From assembly GCA_022559985.1 (NCBI GenBank), contig JAFJTR010000001.1:868001-932000 (forward strand): DNA of 64,000 nt. Reading direction: 5' to 3'. Within the stretch, counting starts at the first letter, position 1; the number at the start of each line of letters is the position of its first letter. Shown here piece after piece: positions 38,832-50,923 of this stretch. The translations under genes and the position numbers were made by a program. Under the pieces are notes generated by a model that did not search any database, was not told the origin of the DNA, and saw nothing but the letters and a program-made list of their open reading frames with translations. The stretch comes from Parastagonospora avenae f. sp. tritici 18332-5 (lineage: Eukaryota; Ascomycota; Dothideomycetes; Pleosporales; Phaeosphaeriaceae).

Positions 38832-40868
38832 TTACTCCAACACTTCTTGAATGTTCAAGCGCCGACGTTTGCCCGCTTCTGGCGGCGTTTCATGCCGCCG
38901 TTGGTCAGCACGCGGAGACGACGCGCGACGTCGCACGAGTTCGCGTTCTGTCGCGCCCGGATGCTCGAGATGCAGCGGCGACCCCAGGGGCGCAGGTCCC
39001 GTGCGAATCGGCGGTAAATGAAGACCCTCGAGGTTCGCAGGACGGTTCAATTGACGCAGGGGTTCTGACGTGATTGATGGGTTACGCGCGTACGGCGAGG
39101 GATATGCGCCAGTTCCAAGTTGCGCTGGAGGAGGGAAGTAGCTGGAATCTACGGCGCCGCCTGTGGTCGGCGAGTACCCGTACGATGGGCTGCTGCCGTA
39201 AGAGCTGGGACTGAATGCGGGCAGAGATGTGCGTACGGACGAAAAGTTAAAGTACGGCGAGCTCGGCGTAGAACCTGTGGAAGATGGAGGACGAGCTTGG
39301 TGCGGCGTAAAGTCTCGTACGGGTGCTGTCGTTGGTGCAGACATGGTCTGTGATGCGTGGATTGGGGTTGGCGGGCCAAGCTGTTTGGTCTGAAGAGGAG
39401 GACCAGATGGCCTTAGTGGTGATCGCACGACCAGAGTTACAAAGTACAACGACGTCTTTGCCAGTCGGATCTGGACCTTGAGAGATTGGGGTTGCCCGGC
39501 TGCTGTCCGGAAACTCAAATACATCGGCCTGTCTGTAGAGCCTTGACTGACGTGATCGACATCACGATCTGCCAAAGACTCCATAACTGGGCGCCACGGA
39601 TCCTGACCGACCGGGGTGATAGGAGCCATGTATGTCGGTTCGCGTTGATCCCGCTCTTCTTGCAGCTCATTGCGGAGACGCTGCAGGCTTTCGTTTTGCC
39701 GTGTTTCGAGAAGCTCGCCAAGATGCTTACCGCGCAGGTCTCCCAGGAAGTTTACTAGCTCTTGGAACGCTTGATTCGACTTTTGTATGACCAAGTCTAG
39801 ATTGAGGAAGGCCACTGGCAGAGCTTGGTACGCTAGGTTCGGTCCCGCAGCATACGGCGAAGCAGCAACCGACAGGCCCCCATTGGACACCGGAGTGTGT
39901 TGCGAGACGTTCGGACCGTGCTCTTCCCCTGATCTTCCAGAAAAATGCGGTGGGTCTAGCGTTCGTTGCGGATGAAGTCCTGCGTACGGTGTCAAGTACG
40001 GTTCAGGCCCTGATGCAGGCACCGTGCCCAAGATCTGGCTCGGCGGCCTTCCTTCTTCCGGTCTGGAAAAGTCTCTATCGTCTCGAAGACGTGGTCTCCC
40101 TCTCTTCTTGTGCTGTACATCTTTGCATGTATCCTGCCAGTGGTGTTAGTCTGTTTCATGCCTGCATGGCGTGTTTCGTAGCATGCTCTTCGAGTGTGTC
40201 GGACTCACCTGTTTTCCAGAAGCAACGCATCGGCCGCACGGGCGTTGTACGTCGCAGCTAAGGTGTGCTTTCTTGCAATTGACGCACGCAGACGCCACAT
40301 GGGCCTTTGTTCGTCTTGCTGGCTTGGTGGCTCTCAGAGGCGGTGGTGGAATCATGGTCGCTTGCTGCGCCATCGGCCCTGCAAGATGGCCTCCACCGTA
40401 GGATTGGACACCAGAATATGAGTACGATGACCCATAGCTCTGCGGGACGTGTGTGTTGCCATATTGCGAATGTTGGACAGCTCGTCCATGCGCGTAGTGC
40501 AAAGATTGCCCTCTTTGTTGCAGCTCGTTGGGGTAGACCTGCCGTTGTTGGGAGGCACCCTGAGCAGGCAATGCTGATCGAGGATCAAACAGATTGGATG
40601 AAGGTGGTGGTAGAGGCAGATTTGCTTCCGTTCTTTGAGCTGCGTTTGCTGGTCCATGGTACGAATAATGTGAGGGCTCCGATGTCTGTGCTGATCGGCG
40701 ACTCGGTGAATGAGGTTCTGACATGGGAGGAGATGGATAGCTCTGCTGTTCAGGCCTACCAGGACTGAATTTCGAACGAAGCTTCGCCAGACTGTCCTCG
40801 GGCTCTGAGTGGTGCCCGAGCGGCGTGGGTAGGAACGAGGTCGGGCGAGGTAGAACCAGACTCTGCAT
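38832..40868 (-). CDS. Zn2Cys6 regulator with PAS-like region (Fcr1-type), 653 aa
   Basis: Exons 40868-40209 and 40133-38832 are joined over a 75-bp intron (GTGAGT...GGCAG), phase 0. The intron falls inside the zinc cluster: ACVNCKKAHLSC-DVQRPCGRC-VASGKQ|DTC gives six cysteines. The cluster is followed at once by HKKRGRPRLRDDR, a strongly basic AT-hook-like GRPR segment. Residues about 290-330 (LPVAFLNLDLVIQKSNQAF...FLGDLRGKHLGELLE) look like a short PAS fold. Flanks are Pro/Ser/Gln-rich and disordered, and the C-terminus ends in a basic RKR patch. The arrangement (mid-protein cluster, RGRPRLRD, PAS) is that of a conserved ascomycete regulator often named C6 factor Fcr1. Its targets are not evident here, and the gluconeogenesis regulators AcuK/AcuM share only the KKAHL-type cluster. 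Confidence 0.8.
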
Positions 40869-43800
40869 AGTTTGACCACCGCGTCAGCAGCGACAGCGTA
40901 TTGTCTGATTGCACAGTGGTATGTCCAAGCAGACGTGCTGCTAGATGATATGCGCTTTGGTGTAACAAGCAGGAGAAGCCACTGAGTAGGAACGTTAGAC
41001 CCGTAAGTGAATGGAGTGGACAGCCACTAGCGTTGAGCTAACGGGGCAGCGATGAAGTAGCCGGATGATGACGAGGAAGTGTTCGGCATTCAGACCCTAG
41101 GGAAAGACAAAGTAGGACGAATATTGTTTCCAATATTTGCTCTTTGCGCCGAACAGGAAGAAGAGAAGGAGACGGACCGGAGCAGGATATGATGTTGGGT
41201 GGGGCACGACGCTGGAAAAAAGGAGTTTGTCCAATACCTTTTCTGATATTGCTCACTGTAGCACGATTGTCTTGCTCACGAGTCCTCCCGGTCAGCGATT
41301 GTCGAAGAACGGATCAGGCCGGCCAAGGTCGACGAGGAGGCTACGGCTAGAGCTGCAAGTAACGGGGCGAGGGCGGCGGCGGGTGTGGTGATGGAGTTCA
41401 GTGTGGTAGGACCAATGAGCAGCACACGACGCAAAAAGGCAAAGCAGAATTCTGCCCAGTCGGCGGAGAATCCCTAGTAATAACCAGAAATCGGCTATGG
41501 AGATTCTGCTCTCAGATCTTTACTGAACCCATGTACACGAGCGCAGATGACGGACCACATCCATGCGACGGGGGCCACGATGAGTTCCGGGCTACGGGAG
41601 CAGGGAATGCATGCGCTTCGGGGACGACGACATGCTGGTCTCGTTCGGCTGATGGTTCTTCGACATATGCTAGGCCGCCCTCCCAGACGGTCGATGCACC
41701 CGCGGAAGTACGCACGGCTACCAGGGCGTGGAGTGTGCATGGACACAGCGGGTTGGCGCTGCCTGGGGGCCCTGTCACGCCGGCTTGCCCCCTGCTTTCC
41801 GAACCGTCTTTCGACCAGGGCTTGCTAGCGATGGCTTGGGCTTCTGCGTGCGCTATTGCACCACTGTTTTGCAGCCGCCTATGCAAACATTGCGGTTCGA
41901 GTCGAGCCACAGCATAAGCCGCCAGCCCTCGAATGCCAGCGGCTGCGCTTATGTCCCGCGACCGTTGTTTGAGGACGAACGCATGATGTTCAGCCAGAGA
42001 GCGGTCAGTCAGACACTGACATTGTTCTCTGTTTGATGAATCGTCCAACACCCAGGCGTTTGCACCAGCAGCGATGTGGTCAGTATTGCGAATTGTGGCT
42101 GCCACTGACAGGCCCGCAACCTTGGTCCACTATGGCCACGCTTGTGTCTGTCAGTCAAGCGTCCGGGCAGAACAGGCCAACCAACGTCTCCATCACTGCA
42201 CAGCACCGACCGCCCATCACAGCTGAGGCTCTGTTATCGACCTCTCTGATCCGCTGCCGAGAAGCCTCTTTCAGATTTTCGATGGAGCGAATCCAGCGGC
42301 ACTGCTCTCCCGATGACATACCCGCCATCCGCAAACTCTAACTCCTGGTGCAATAGACAATGAGTGCAGCTGCTACGCTGATCGCTCCGCCTTGTGAATG
42401 TGGCCAGAGATCGCTCCGCCTTGTGCTCAGAAGTGCCAGTAGCGCTTGTTTGTAGTCACTCTAGGCTCGGACCTCATTCACTGCAGTTACCTATAGAGTT
42501 CATAGACTAATAGAGCGAAATGTGTAGCTACCGGAAGTATATGTGGTTATGGCCGCTCGCGTGCATTGCTTTGTCGCCTGAGCTTCGGGACGCCTGTGTG
42601 TACCCACGGAAGCCGAATCGCACGGCGCCAGGGCACTGAAGCGTCTAAAGTCATGCGGGAACAGGACCTGGCAGCTGCAGAACCGGCGGGTAGCGAAAAG
42701 ATTGCCGCTAGCTGTAGAAGACAGGATGCCGTGCAGTTCCAGAAAACTCGCTCAAGCTTCATCTAGCTAGCATGATGCCATACAGCGCTGAGGCATGCCC
42801 AGCACCTCGTGCAGGAAGGGTCAAACGACGGACTCGCTGCAGTTCAGCCGATCCTGCAATAGCTGCAAAAAGGCCGCACCTGGGTGTGCTGTGTTCCAAT
42901 CGCCCACGATCATGCACTAATGGTGGCGTCCAATCTTCACAGCAGAGGTAGTCATAGTACTGTCGTCGAAACAAGCCAGAGTTATAAGACGTCCAATATA
43001 GGTGTGGGGTGTGATGCATTGGGATGGCCAAACAAAATACTCCGGTGGGTGATATCGATCGAACCTTGCGCCGTCGACGATCGCCCGCGAAAGTGTCCGA
43101 GCATTACCACCAATTTGCCTGGAGACGCATTGGGCGTCGCATTGACGTTGCGGGGCCGAATAATGGGTCTTGCGGTGACACGCATATTGCACGCGCAATG
43201 CATGTGTGATTGAAAAAGCAAGCAGACCCTCGAAACTCAATCGAAGGGCGACGCAGCTTGCAGTGAAGAAGGGTATCGAGGCGGAGTTGGGCGACGAGCT
43301 CATTGTCTTCGGTGGTGGTAGGAGCTCTTAGTGTCCCAATAACTAGCCAGCTATTTGGCTAGCCGAGTGTGTACCGTCGCATGAGGAAAGTGCGACGAAG
43401 GATGACAGGCAGGCGCAACGATATGTGATGCTGTGCAAAATGAAGGGACACGATACGTGAAGTCCACCGTTCATGCCGGACCCATTACGGATGGGTGACT
43501 GAGAGCGGAATAGCGGCAGCCTGTCCCGACCGTCCGTGAAGATCGATACCACTGCTAGGGCCTGGGGCAGAGATAGATTAGGCAGGACAAGAATAGCTTC
43601 TTCCACAATTGACAGCTGTACAGCGTCCGTATACGCTCCGCCATGAGCAATTTGGAATCTGTCTACTGGCCCTCAATACAATACGATCAGCGACTGCTGC
43701 ACTTTGTCCCGCACGTCGTGGACTGCATGTCCGGCTGGCGTAACACAACTGTCGTCTCGGCGGCAAGTAGCGAGATTTGCAAACGCAGGGAGCCAGATCC

Positions 43801-45985
43801 AGTCATGCGGGAGCGTTTCTTCTTCACACACGGTGCGGGTCGAGCACTCCGAGCTCCAGCGCCGACTAACCTTGGTTCAGGAACATTCGAGCGAGCTGTA
43901 TGCGCTCTTGAGCCACGATATCGTATTCGGGCGTGTGACAGAGGACCCCGGTGCGCGGAAAATATACGTATAGAGCCAACAGCCAACGCCCCGGCCTTGC
44001 TTGACCAGGCAATTAGCCGAGCTGCGATGCGTTCAAAATTGGCATCGTGAGGCGTCGATGATAACAGACGGTAGTATACCACTTGTAGATTACCTTCATC
44101 TCTCGTTACGGCTCGCTCAAGTTCCCCAATTTTTAGACATTGAGGGTCTGTACACTGTGCCATGCTTTTGTGTTGTGCCACTCCGGAGCCGGTGTCGAGG
44201 GTCTTCCAATGTTACACCACCCACACCTCTCATGTGCGAACCTGTGGGCGGCCACAGCGGCCCTGTATCGCGACTCGCGAGCAGCCCGCCTTCGTGATGT
44301 CAAGTCGCCGAGTCAGCTCGCAGGGATGGGAACAAGGTCACGGATTCAGCCCGCGGGGATCTACGAACCGCGTGCCTGGGCTTCTGGACACGTTGTTGTG
44401 CCAAAAGAAGGCGGCGAGCAGGGGCTCCGATGCTCAGAAATCCTGGTCATCTCATTTCTGCTGGGATCGTTGCATGCGAGCCTGTCCTGGGCCCATTCTC
44501 GATTTGCGAGTGGGTGCGGGCCGAACAGGCTGGCGGCCCAAGGTTGGAGTCCTCGCAGAGTGCGTGTGTGTGCGTGCAGTAGATGGGCGCTCCATGTCCG
44601 TATATCATATGGCTGACTGCTGCCGCTTGCATCTGAGAGAGTCGCACGACAGCCATGCGGCTCGCACTGGGCTCAGGCTGCCGGCAGGATCTCGTAGTAG
44701 AACGTCACACGTGAACCTTGTCAAGATGCGTTTGATGGAGCGACCTGGGTTCATGGATCAGACCCACGACCCACGACGGAACGAAAAATTTCCGTCTGTA
44801 AGGTGGTCAGCCATTTACCGAGATGCGATGCTCGGCTGCGCGTCGCCGCCGTGGAAAGGCATTCCGCGCCGTTGAGCGCCCGCGAGGCCGGTGATCTTCA
44901 TTGGAGTGCAACAATGGGTCTCGCATCTCGTAGAGAAATTGCGATCAAGGAGCGGCTTATTGGCGTTATCAAAAAGCCGTTGCAACTATTGGTGACCTGC
45001 AATACGTGACACGGCAGCTTACCACGCGTTGGCTGCGATGTGGTAAGATGGAGCGGCACGCCTGTGCCCCTCGGAAAGTTCCAAGGCCAGGTCGCACGGA
45101 ATATTGCTGTGGCGTCTTCGAGAAGGTCGGCGTGGTGTGTCTCGGGTAAGCGTACATGTGCAGGAGCACGAAGGATGACAGTATTGGTGTCTTCCAGGTT
45201 GCCATGGCTGGCACTAGGCAGGGGCTTGCTCGATATACGCTGACCGCGCCAATTCAGGTATCGCGGAGCACATGTCCGCCATCATAAATCTCCTTACAGG
45301 ATGACGTGCCTGCACCATGCACGGTCAGAGCTGCCTCTAACCTGGCTCGGTATACGCTTTCAGGCCGTGTAAGATCTATCGCTCGGTCAATACGCGGTCG
45401 CCTGTCAGTGTCAACTCTATCGCACGTCGACAGCAGACGCGAGAACTCTATTTCAGAACTCAGCTGGCCCAGCACGCTGCGAGTCGCCCGTACCTGCAGC
45501 CTGTCAATCTTTGTTCGAACTAGCCAATTATGCCCCTTAAACTTGTTGTCAATAGTTCAAAAAGAGTTGTCGCCCTCGCTGCTGTCCTCCAACATGTATT
45601 GAACTTTGATTCCCGTCGAGTGCAGCCCAATATCGATTCAATACTGCGTGTTCATACCAGTGGAGGGTTTGTTTATTGCCGGCTTCCACCAACCCCCTTC
45701 TTCAACAGAGTTTCGCGCTTCAGCAGCCATGTGGCACAGCAATGAGTGGTGACATTTGTGTTTGCATCCAAGCGGCAAGGCGAATACCAATGTGGCCTGA
45801 CATGCCCCACTAGTTTAAGCTGCGCCGCGTAGTCTGTTTGTTTGTCATGAATGACAATTTTCACGTTTTGGGATACTCAACCCTGAACGTCGCGATTCAG
45901 AAAGGTTACACAACACAGGTACGGGACAGTGTATTGACAGTGTATTGACTCCTCTTGAGTTTGAGTCGGGTATCGATTGATGTAC
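40869..45985. other. 5.1-kb gene-poor region
   Basis: This lies between the start of the Zn2Cys6/PAS gene and the stop of dbp10. Frames of 100-240 codons occur on both strands, often overlapping each other over the same bases (41512-42105 minus against 41531-41917 plus; 44162-44875 plus). None shows a domain, splice support or coding composition, so I call no gene. A long regulator promoter is one use for the left part. There is one short direct repeat (42380-42425). Confidence 0.5.
42380..42425. repeat. 17-bp direct repeat, period 29
   Basis: GATCGCTCCGCCTTGTG occurs at 42380-42396 and again identically at 42409-42425. Confidence 0.8.
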
Positions 45986-48803
45986 TTAAAACTTCCGCTT
46001 CTTGGACGGCCTGGCGTTCTTCTCCTTGCGCTTCTCCTGCACCCTGCGTTCCTTTCGCACCGTATCCACATCTTTGAGCTCGCTCTTGGCGCCCCCATCC
46101 TTGAAATGGCCGATGCGCTTCTCCTTGGCTTCCTGCACTCTCTGCTTCTGCACGTGATAGTCGTCGCGGTACCGGTCAGCCTGCTTAGGCGCCTTCTCCG
46201 CCTTGTGCTTGTAGCGTGGCCCACCACTATTGAACTGCGTGGAGCGGTTCGGCGCCTCCAACTCGCCAACACGCTGCATCTTGACTTTGTTGGCTTTTCG
46301 CCAATCATCGAAGCGACCACTTCGGAAACTGGCAGCAATTTTCTGTCCGCTCTCACCTCGGATCATCTTGGCACCCTTGGAGCCATCCTCATCGTTGGCG
46401 CGAGAGACGTACTTTTTGGATTTCTTGTCCCATCGCATACGAGGCTTACTGGCGTCGGCAAAGCCTTGAATCTCATCATTGACTAGCGACATCTCTGCCG
46501 ATCTTGCTGCCGATACGAAGTTCGAGTTGCCTGCATCTCCGCCTTGTACTCCGTATGCCTTTTCTTCTGCAAAGTTCTCTTTGGGCAAGTACGACATGAA
46601 GAATTCATCTGAGCGCCAATCATCCTTTCCGGACTGCTTCGACTCGGGTTGTGACACAGTCACTTCGAGCTCGTCGGATTCGGAATCGTAGCCGCCAACT
46701 GCAGCTTGTTGATCATCTTCCGAATCTAGTTCATCGTCGGGTGATGCATCTGCAGTTGGTCGGGTGAGGCCAGATGACTCATCATTCGCTTTGTTGAATG
46801 CTTGCTTCGTCTTTTGCCGTTCAACAGCGACTCGTCTTTTGCGCATGATCTCAGCAGCCTCGCTGTTGGTGCCACGCTTGCCAATTTCAAAGACAGTCTC
46901 AGCAGGCCTGAATCCTTGAATTCTCTCCAGCATGTCCTCTTTTGCCCGCAAAGCATCATGCATGTCGTCGTTGAACAGCATATGTGTCTCAGCAAACTTG
47001 GAATCCGAAGCCAATTCTTTGGCGCGTTGAACACTCTGGTTACTGGCTTGGTTTCGTGTCCGCTGGTATTGACGTTCGCCCTTGTCCGCTACGTTCAGTA
47101 GATTTACTAGATCTTCGTCATCTGTGAGCTGTTTGTTCACTAACTCAACAGATGGCTCCAATTGGTAGGGAGCCAGGCTGCCGATGACAAAGTCTTCTGC
47201 ATAATTGGGCTCGATGCTCGACCTACCCACCACTAGGGGTTTGCCGAGGAACATTTGTAAGTCGATGAGATATGGCAGATCTACATGTCTGCACAGGCTG
47301 TATGCCCAACCTTTCCGCCCAGCGCGGGCCGTCCTCCCCACTCGATGAACGAAGATTTTCGGTTGAGAAGGGAAGTCGTAATTGATGACGTGGTTTATGT
47401 GCGGCATGTCGATACCACGAGCGGCGACATCGGTGACCACGAGGATACGCGTCAGGCCCGCACGAAAATCTTTGACTTGTTCCTGGCGTGCAGTCTGGTC
47501 GAGGTTTCCATATACTGTAGTAGTTAGCAACTGAAGACATTGGCTTTATGCAGTGAACTTACCGTAAGAGACTGGGTAACCTGCAGCTTTAAGAAGAGTG
47601 CTGAGGTACTCTACTCGATGCTTTGTGGCTGCAAAGATGATTGTAGACTCTTCAACTGGCGCATCCTTGGGGTTTCCACTACCACGCTTGCGCTTCTTGC
47701 CTTTGCTGAGATTGTCGGCCTCTTCTTTGGCCTGTTTCCACACCTCAGTTTGTCCAACTGGCATCTTGATGACGTTTTCTAAAAGATGGATCAGTGCTCC
47801 ATCACGATCGCCGGACTTGATGGTAAAGTAGGCGCTCTTGAGATCTGGAGAAATTTTGCTTTCAGCGTCCAGACGGATAAGCTTCGGTTCCTGTAGACCA
47901 GCACGCGCAAATTCAACAAGCGATTTTGGAAGGGTGGCACTGAACAACAGCGTTTGCCTTGATGTCGGCAGAGCGTAGAGGATTTCTGCAAGCTGCGCCG
48001 CAAATCCCATCTCGAAAAGACGATCAGCCTCGTCAAATACAATATATTGCACCGAGGACAAGTCGAGCCCCATTTCGACCTTCAAGTGCAGGAAGCGGCC
48101 GGGTGTTGCGATGATGATGTCGGGATTCGTGGTCATAGAGTTGAACTCTGCGTGTCTATTAGCTTTGGTCCTACGCTCCAGAATGAGCATACGTACGTTC
48201 TTCTAGACTGTCGCCGCCGACCAAAAGGATAGTCCTAAGATCTGTGCCTCGACCGAATTCCTTGACGACTTTCAAGGTCTGCAGAGCGAGTTCGCGAGAA
48301 GGCGACATGATGACACCACGCGCCCCAACCTTGGCCGAGTGCGTCTTGAGCCTTTCGATCATGGGAATGACGAATGCGGCCGTCTTGCCGGATCCCGTTC
48401 TCGCCATGCCGACCACGTCGTCTCCTTGCAGTATGAGCGGCACGGCTTTTCGCTGGATCGGTGTCGGTATCTTGAAGCCTTTTTGCGCAATGGCCTTGAG
48501 CAGCGCTACATTCAAGCCCATGGCTTGGAACCCTCCGCCCTTCTTGCCAGATTTTCCTGGTGCATTTGCATTCTTGCGGTTCGCAGCTGCCTGCTTTGCA
48601 GCGATAAACGCCTCGTCATCTGACCCATCATCGCTGCCAAATTCCAAGTCTATTCCGAGATCTGCTGTCACTCGCATCGGTTGCGCCGCTTCATCGCCGC
48701 CAGCCAGTGCGTCGAAGATGTCGAACTCGTTCTCGGACAGTGCCGGTGAGCTCGCGCGAGGAGCCATGTCGGTTGATGAGTTGAAAAGATTCGGACGCGG
48801 CAT
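45986..48803 (-). CDS. dbp10: ATP-dependent RNA helicase Dbp10, 906 aa
   Basis: Exons 48803-48197, 48147-47563 and 47514-45986 (introns 49 and 48 bp) keep frame through both joins (SLEE-Q-FNSM and VSY-V-YGN). The N-terminus has the [13 protein letters not shown] segment of Dbp10. The helicase core shows the Q motif [14 protein letters not shown], motif [20 protein letters not shown] ([13 protein letters not shown]), [23 protein letters not shown] and [13 protein letters not shown]. The long C-terminus contains the Dbp10 signature ([35 protein letters not shown]) and ends in basic KKRKF. Dbp10 acts in the nucleolus in 60S subunit assembly around the peptidyl-transferase centre. A second in-frame ATG at 48767 (MAPRASSP) may be the true start. 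Confidence 0.95.
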
Positions 48804-49006
48804 GCGTGTCTTGACCGGGCGTGGCGTCTGCGAGCATCTTCTGCCGCGGTGAAGAGTTCGAGAAATTATAATGGGCCCGAGCGCTAGGTCCAGGTGGGCT
48901 TAATGGGCATCCTGTTCACGTGCCCCGCGATTTGGCAGGCGCGTCGACGCGTTTTGCCCTCACCAAACAATCGTCACATCTGACAACAACGCAACAGCAC
49001 AACACC
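48804..49006. promoter_or_regulatory. 203-bp bidirectional promoter, dbp10 / RPA32
   Basis: This is head-to-head spacing between start codons. It contains CACGTGCCCCGCGATTTGG around 48918 (an E-box core CACGTG) and an MluI-like palindrome-rich GTCGACGCG at 48942. MluI-box elements drive S-phase genes in fungi, but the exact ACGCGT is not present. Confidence 0.45.
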
Positions 49007-49945
49007 ATGAGTATGCACTCCTTGTATGCCTCTTCATTGATTGATACAAGCTGACTAGACTTAGACTACAACGGTTACGAGACCTCATACACGTCGTATG
49101 GTGCAGGCGGCGGCGCCGGTGGGGGAGGCTTCATTCCCGGCGATGGCAGCCAGCAAAGCCCAGGAGGCAGGCGCGAACACACCCAGGACTCGCTGCGTCC
49201 CGTGACCATCAAACAGCTGCTGGACGCTCAGCTCGAGCCTGGCAGCAACGACACGTTCAAAATTGACGGTTCACCGGTTTCACAGGTGCGCCATTCTAGA
49301 ACCTACTACGCCGCATGCTAATGGCAAATGTAGCTTACCTTCGTCGGCCAAATACGGAACATCTCGACACAAACAACGAACACCACCTACAGGCTGGACG
49401 ACGGAACCGGCAGCATTGAAGTCAAGCAATGGGTTGACTCAGACACGGTTGACCAGACCAACCCTACAAAAGCGAAGCTCGTCGAGGGCGCATATTGCAG
49501 GGCATGGGGCAAGCTGAAGAGCTTCAACGATCGGAGATCTGTCGGCGCGCAAATCATCCGGCCCGTCGAGGATATGAACGAAGTCTCATACCATCTGCTC
49601 GAAGCCACATCAGTACATCTGTTCTTCACTCGAGGACCTCCTGGTGGTGCAAATACGGGCGCAGGTGCTGCTGCTGCTGCTGCTACCAACGGTGGACAGC
49701 AGGAGGCTGGAGGCGGTGATTATGGTGGCTATGACCTGCGCACTTTAACTCCGGCCGCGAGGAAGGTGTTCAACTACTTGAGATCAACGGAGCAGTCGAA
49801 CGAGGGCATTCACCAACATGCTATCTCAGCACACCTCGGCATGGACACGGCAGATGTAGCCAGGGCTGGAGACGACTTGTTGGCTGGTGGCCTCATCTAC
49901 ACCACCGTGGACGATCAGACCTGGGCTGTCCTCGAGGCAGAATAA
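49007..49945 (+). CDS. rfa2: Replication protein A 32-kDa subunit (Rfa2), 278 aa
   Basis: There are three coding exons: 49007-49010, 49065-49285 and 49334-49945. The first contributes only ATG-A before a 54-bp intron (GTATGC...TTAG); the acceptor at 49064 gives MNYNGYETSY, while an AG at 49058 would add two residues. Features in order: a Gly/Ser/Tyr-rich N-terminus (phosphorylation region), an OB fold (about residues 50-175: VTIKQLLDA, LTFVGQIRNIS, TYRLDDGTGSIEVKQW, AWGKLKSF, HLLEATSVHLFF) and a C-terminal winged helix (about 215-278). RPA binds single-stranded DNA in replication and repair as a heterotrimer; the winged helix recruits repair partners. Length is typical. Confidence 0.93.
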
Positions 49946-50063
49946 AGAGTTGAGATGCGACATGACACGAATGAAATGACCCACGACTGATGGTCATTCA
50001 AGCGCAATAGCAGCACGGGGCAAAGTCTTGGGGTATCTTTCAGATGAAGTAACGATGCAATGC

Positions 50064-50749
50064 TTACTGTCTCTGCGCATTAGTAGAAAGAAACAGCACA
50101 CAAGCTGCCACAATCGACGTCGACACTACTGTGAATACAATCTGCGTCTTCCACCCCGTCTGCACCATTGCTTCTCTTTTGCTGTACTTTGTAACTGTTT
50201 GGATATAGTTTGCTAGCCCAGACGCCAGGCATAGTAGCGACAGAATCCAGAACACTATCCCGAGTGGCAGTGCGATGCGTTTCTCTTTGGAATATTAGCA
50301 GTGCTAAGTAGAATGTGACCAAGCGGTCCCATACCTAAGCTCGACGGCTTGGACTTGAGATGAAAAGACAATACAATCGCGACGGAAACAATAGCCATGT
50401 AAACGCTCAACTTCAGCCATGAGAGAAAAGCTACAACGCCGTCAGCTCGCTACCTTGAATCCATGCTTCGTTGCCGACCTACTTCGCTCGTTCGCAGCAT
50501 GATCTCGCGCGTCTGACGACACGTTGTCGAACAAGAGCACTCCAAGAAACGGCCGTTCTCGAAAGACTTCGCGATCGTACTCATTGTGTCTAGCCATATT
50601 AGCGTGATTGAACTGAGTGAGAGTGGTTTGTAGCCGTACTGCTTCACAAGAATCGGCTTCCCGCCAAAGAGACTGTAAAACGGGCGATACGGCTGCTCAA
50701 GAATCGTCTCATCGGATTCATCAGAGTGGCTCGGGTCGCGGAAATCCAT
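50064..50749 (-). CDS. DUF202 membrane protein, 177 aa
   Basis: There are four exons: 50749-50640, 50589-50483, 50430-50335 and 50284-50064 (introns 50, 52 and 50 bp). The joins restore a textbook DUF202 sequence: RPFLGVLLFDNVSSDARDHAANER-T-FLSWLKLSVYMAIVS. Three membrane helices follow: LSVYMAIVSVAIVLSF, ALPLGIVFWILSLLCLASGLA and IVFTVVSTSIVAACVLFL. The ARDHAANERTFLSWL block is the invariant family motif, also found in small vacuolar transporter chaperone (Vtc1-like) proteins. No function is assigned for the stand-alone fungal members; a role in vacuolar or organellar membranes is only inferred. Longer in-frame starts upstream (50938) are on the far side of the divergent CIA30 gene's start and are unlikely. 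Confidence 0.8.
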
Positions 50750-50923
50750 TCTGCGCGATCCCCCTCGGCCTGGGACTCGTGTAGACGGCTTGCGGAGTGC
50801 TGCGGAGTGAAATCTGCACAGACCAGTCAACCAGGCTGGTGAGGTCATTGCCCGATTGAGACATCTCCCATCACTTTTGACCACCAACTTCTCCATCTCA
50901 AACAACAATTGATCCAAGACATT
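50750..50923. promoter_or_regulatory. 174-bp bidirectional promoter, DUF202 / CIA30
   Basis: This is very short head-to-head spacing between start codons. Co-expression of a membrane protein with a mitochondrial assembly factor is inferred, not shown. Confidence 0.45.

Noticed and set aside
41512..42105. 197-codon minus-strand frame
   Set aside because: Three other frames are also open across the same bases on the plus strand, which reflects GC-rich sequence rather than coding; no domain.
44162..44875. 237-codon plus-strand frame
   Set aside because: It has no domain, scattered Cys/Arg composition and no introns or conserved context.
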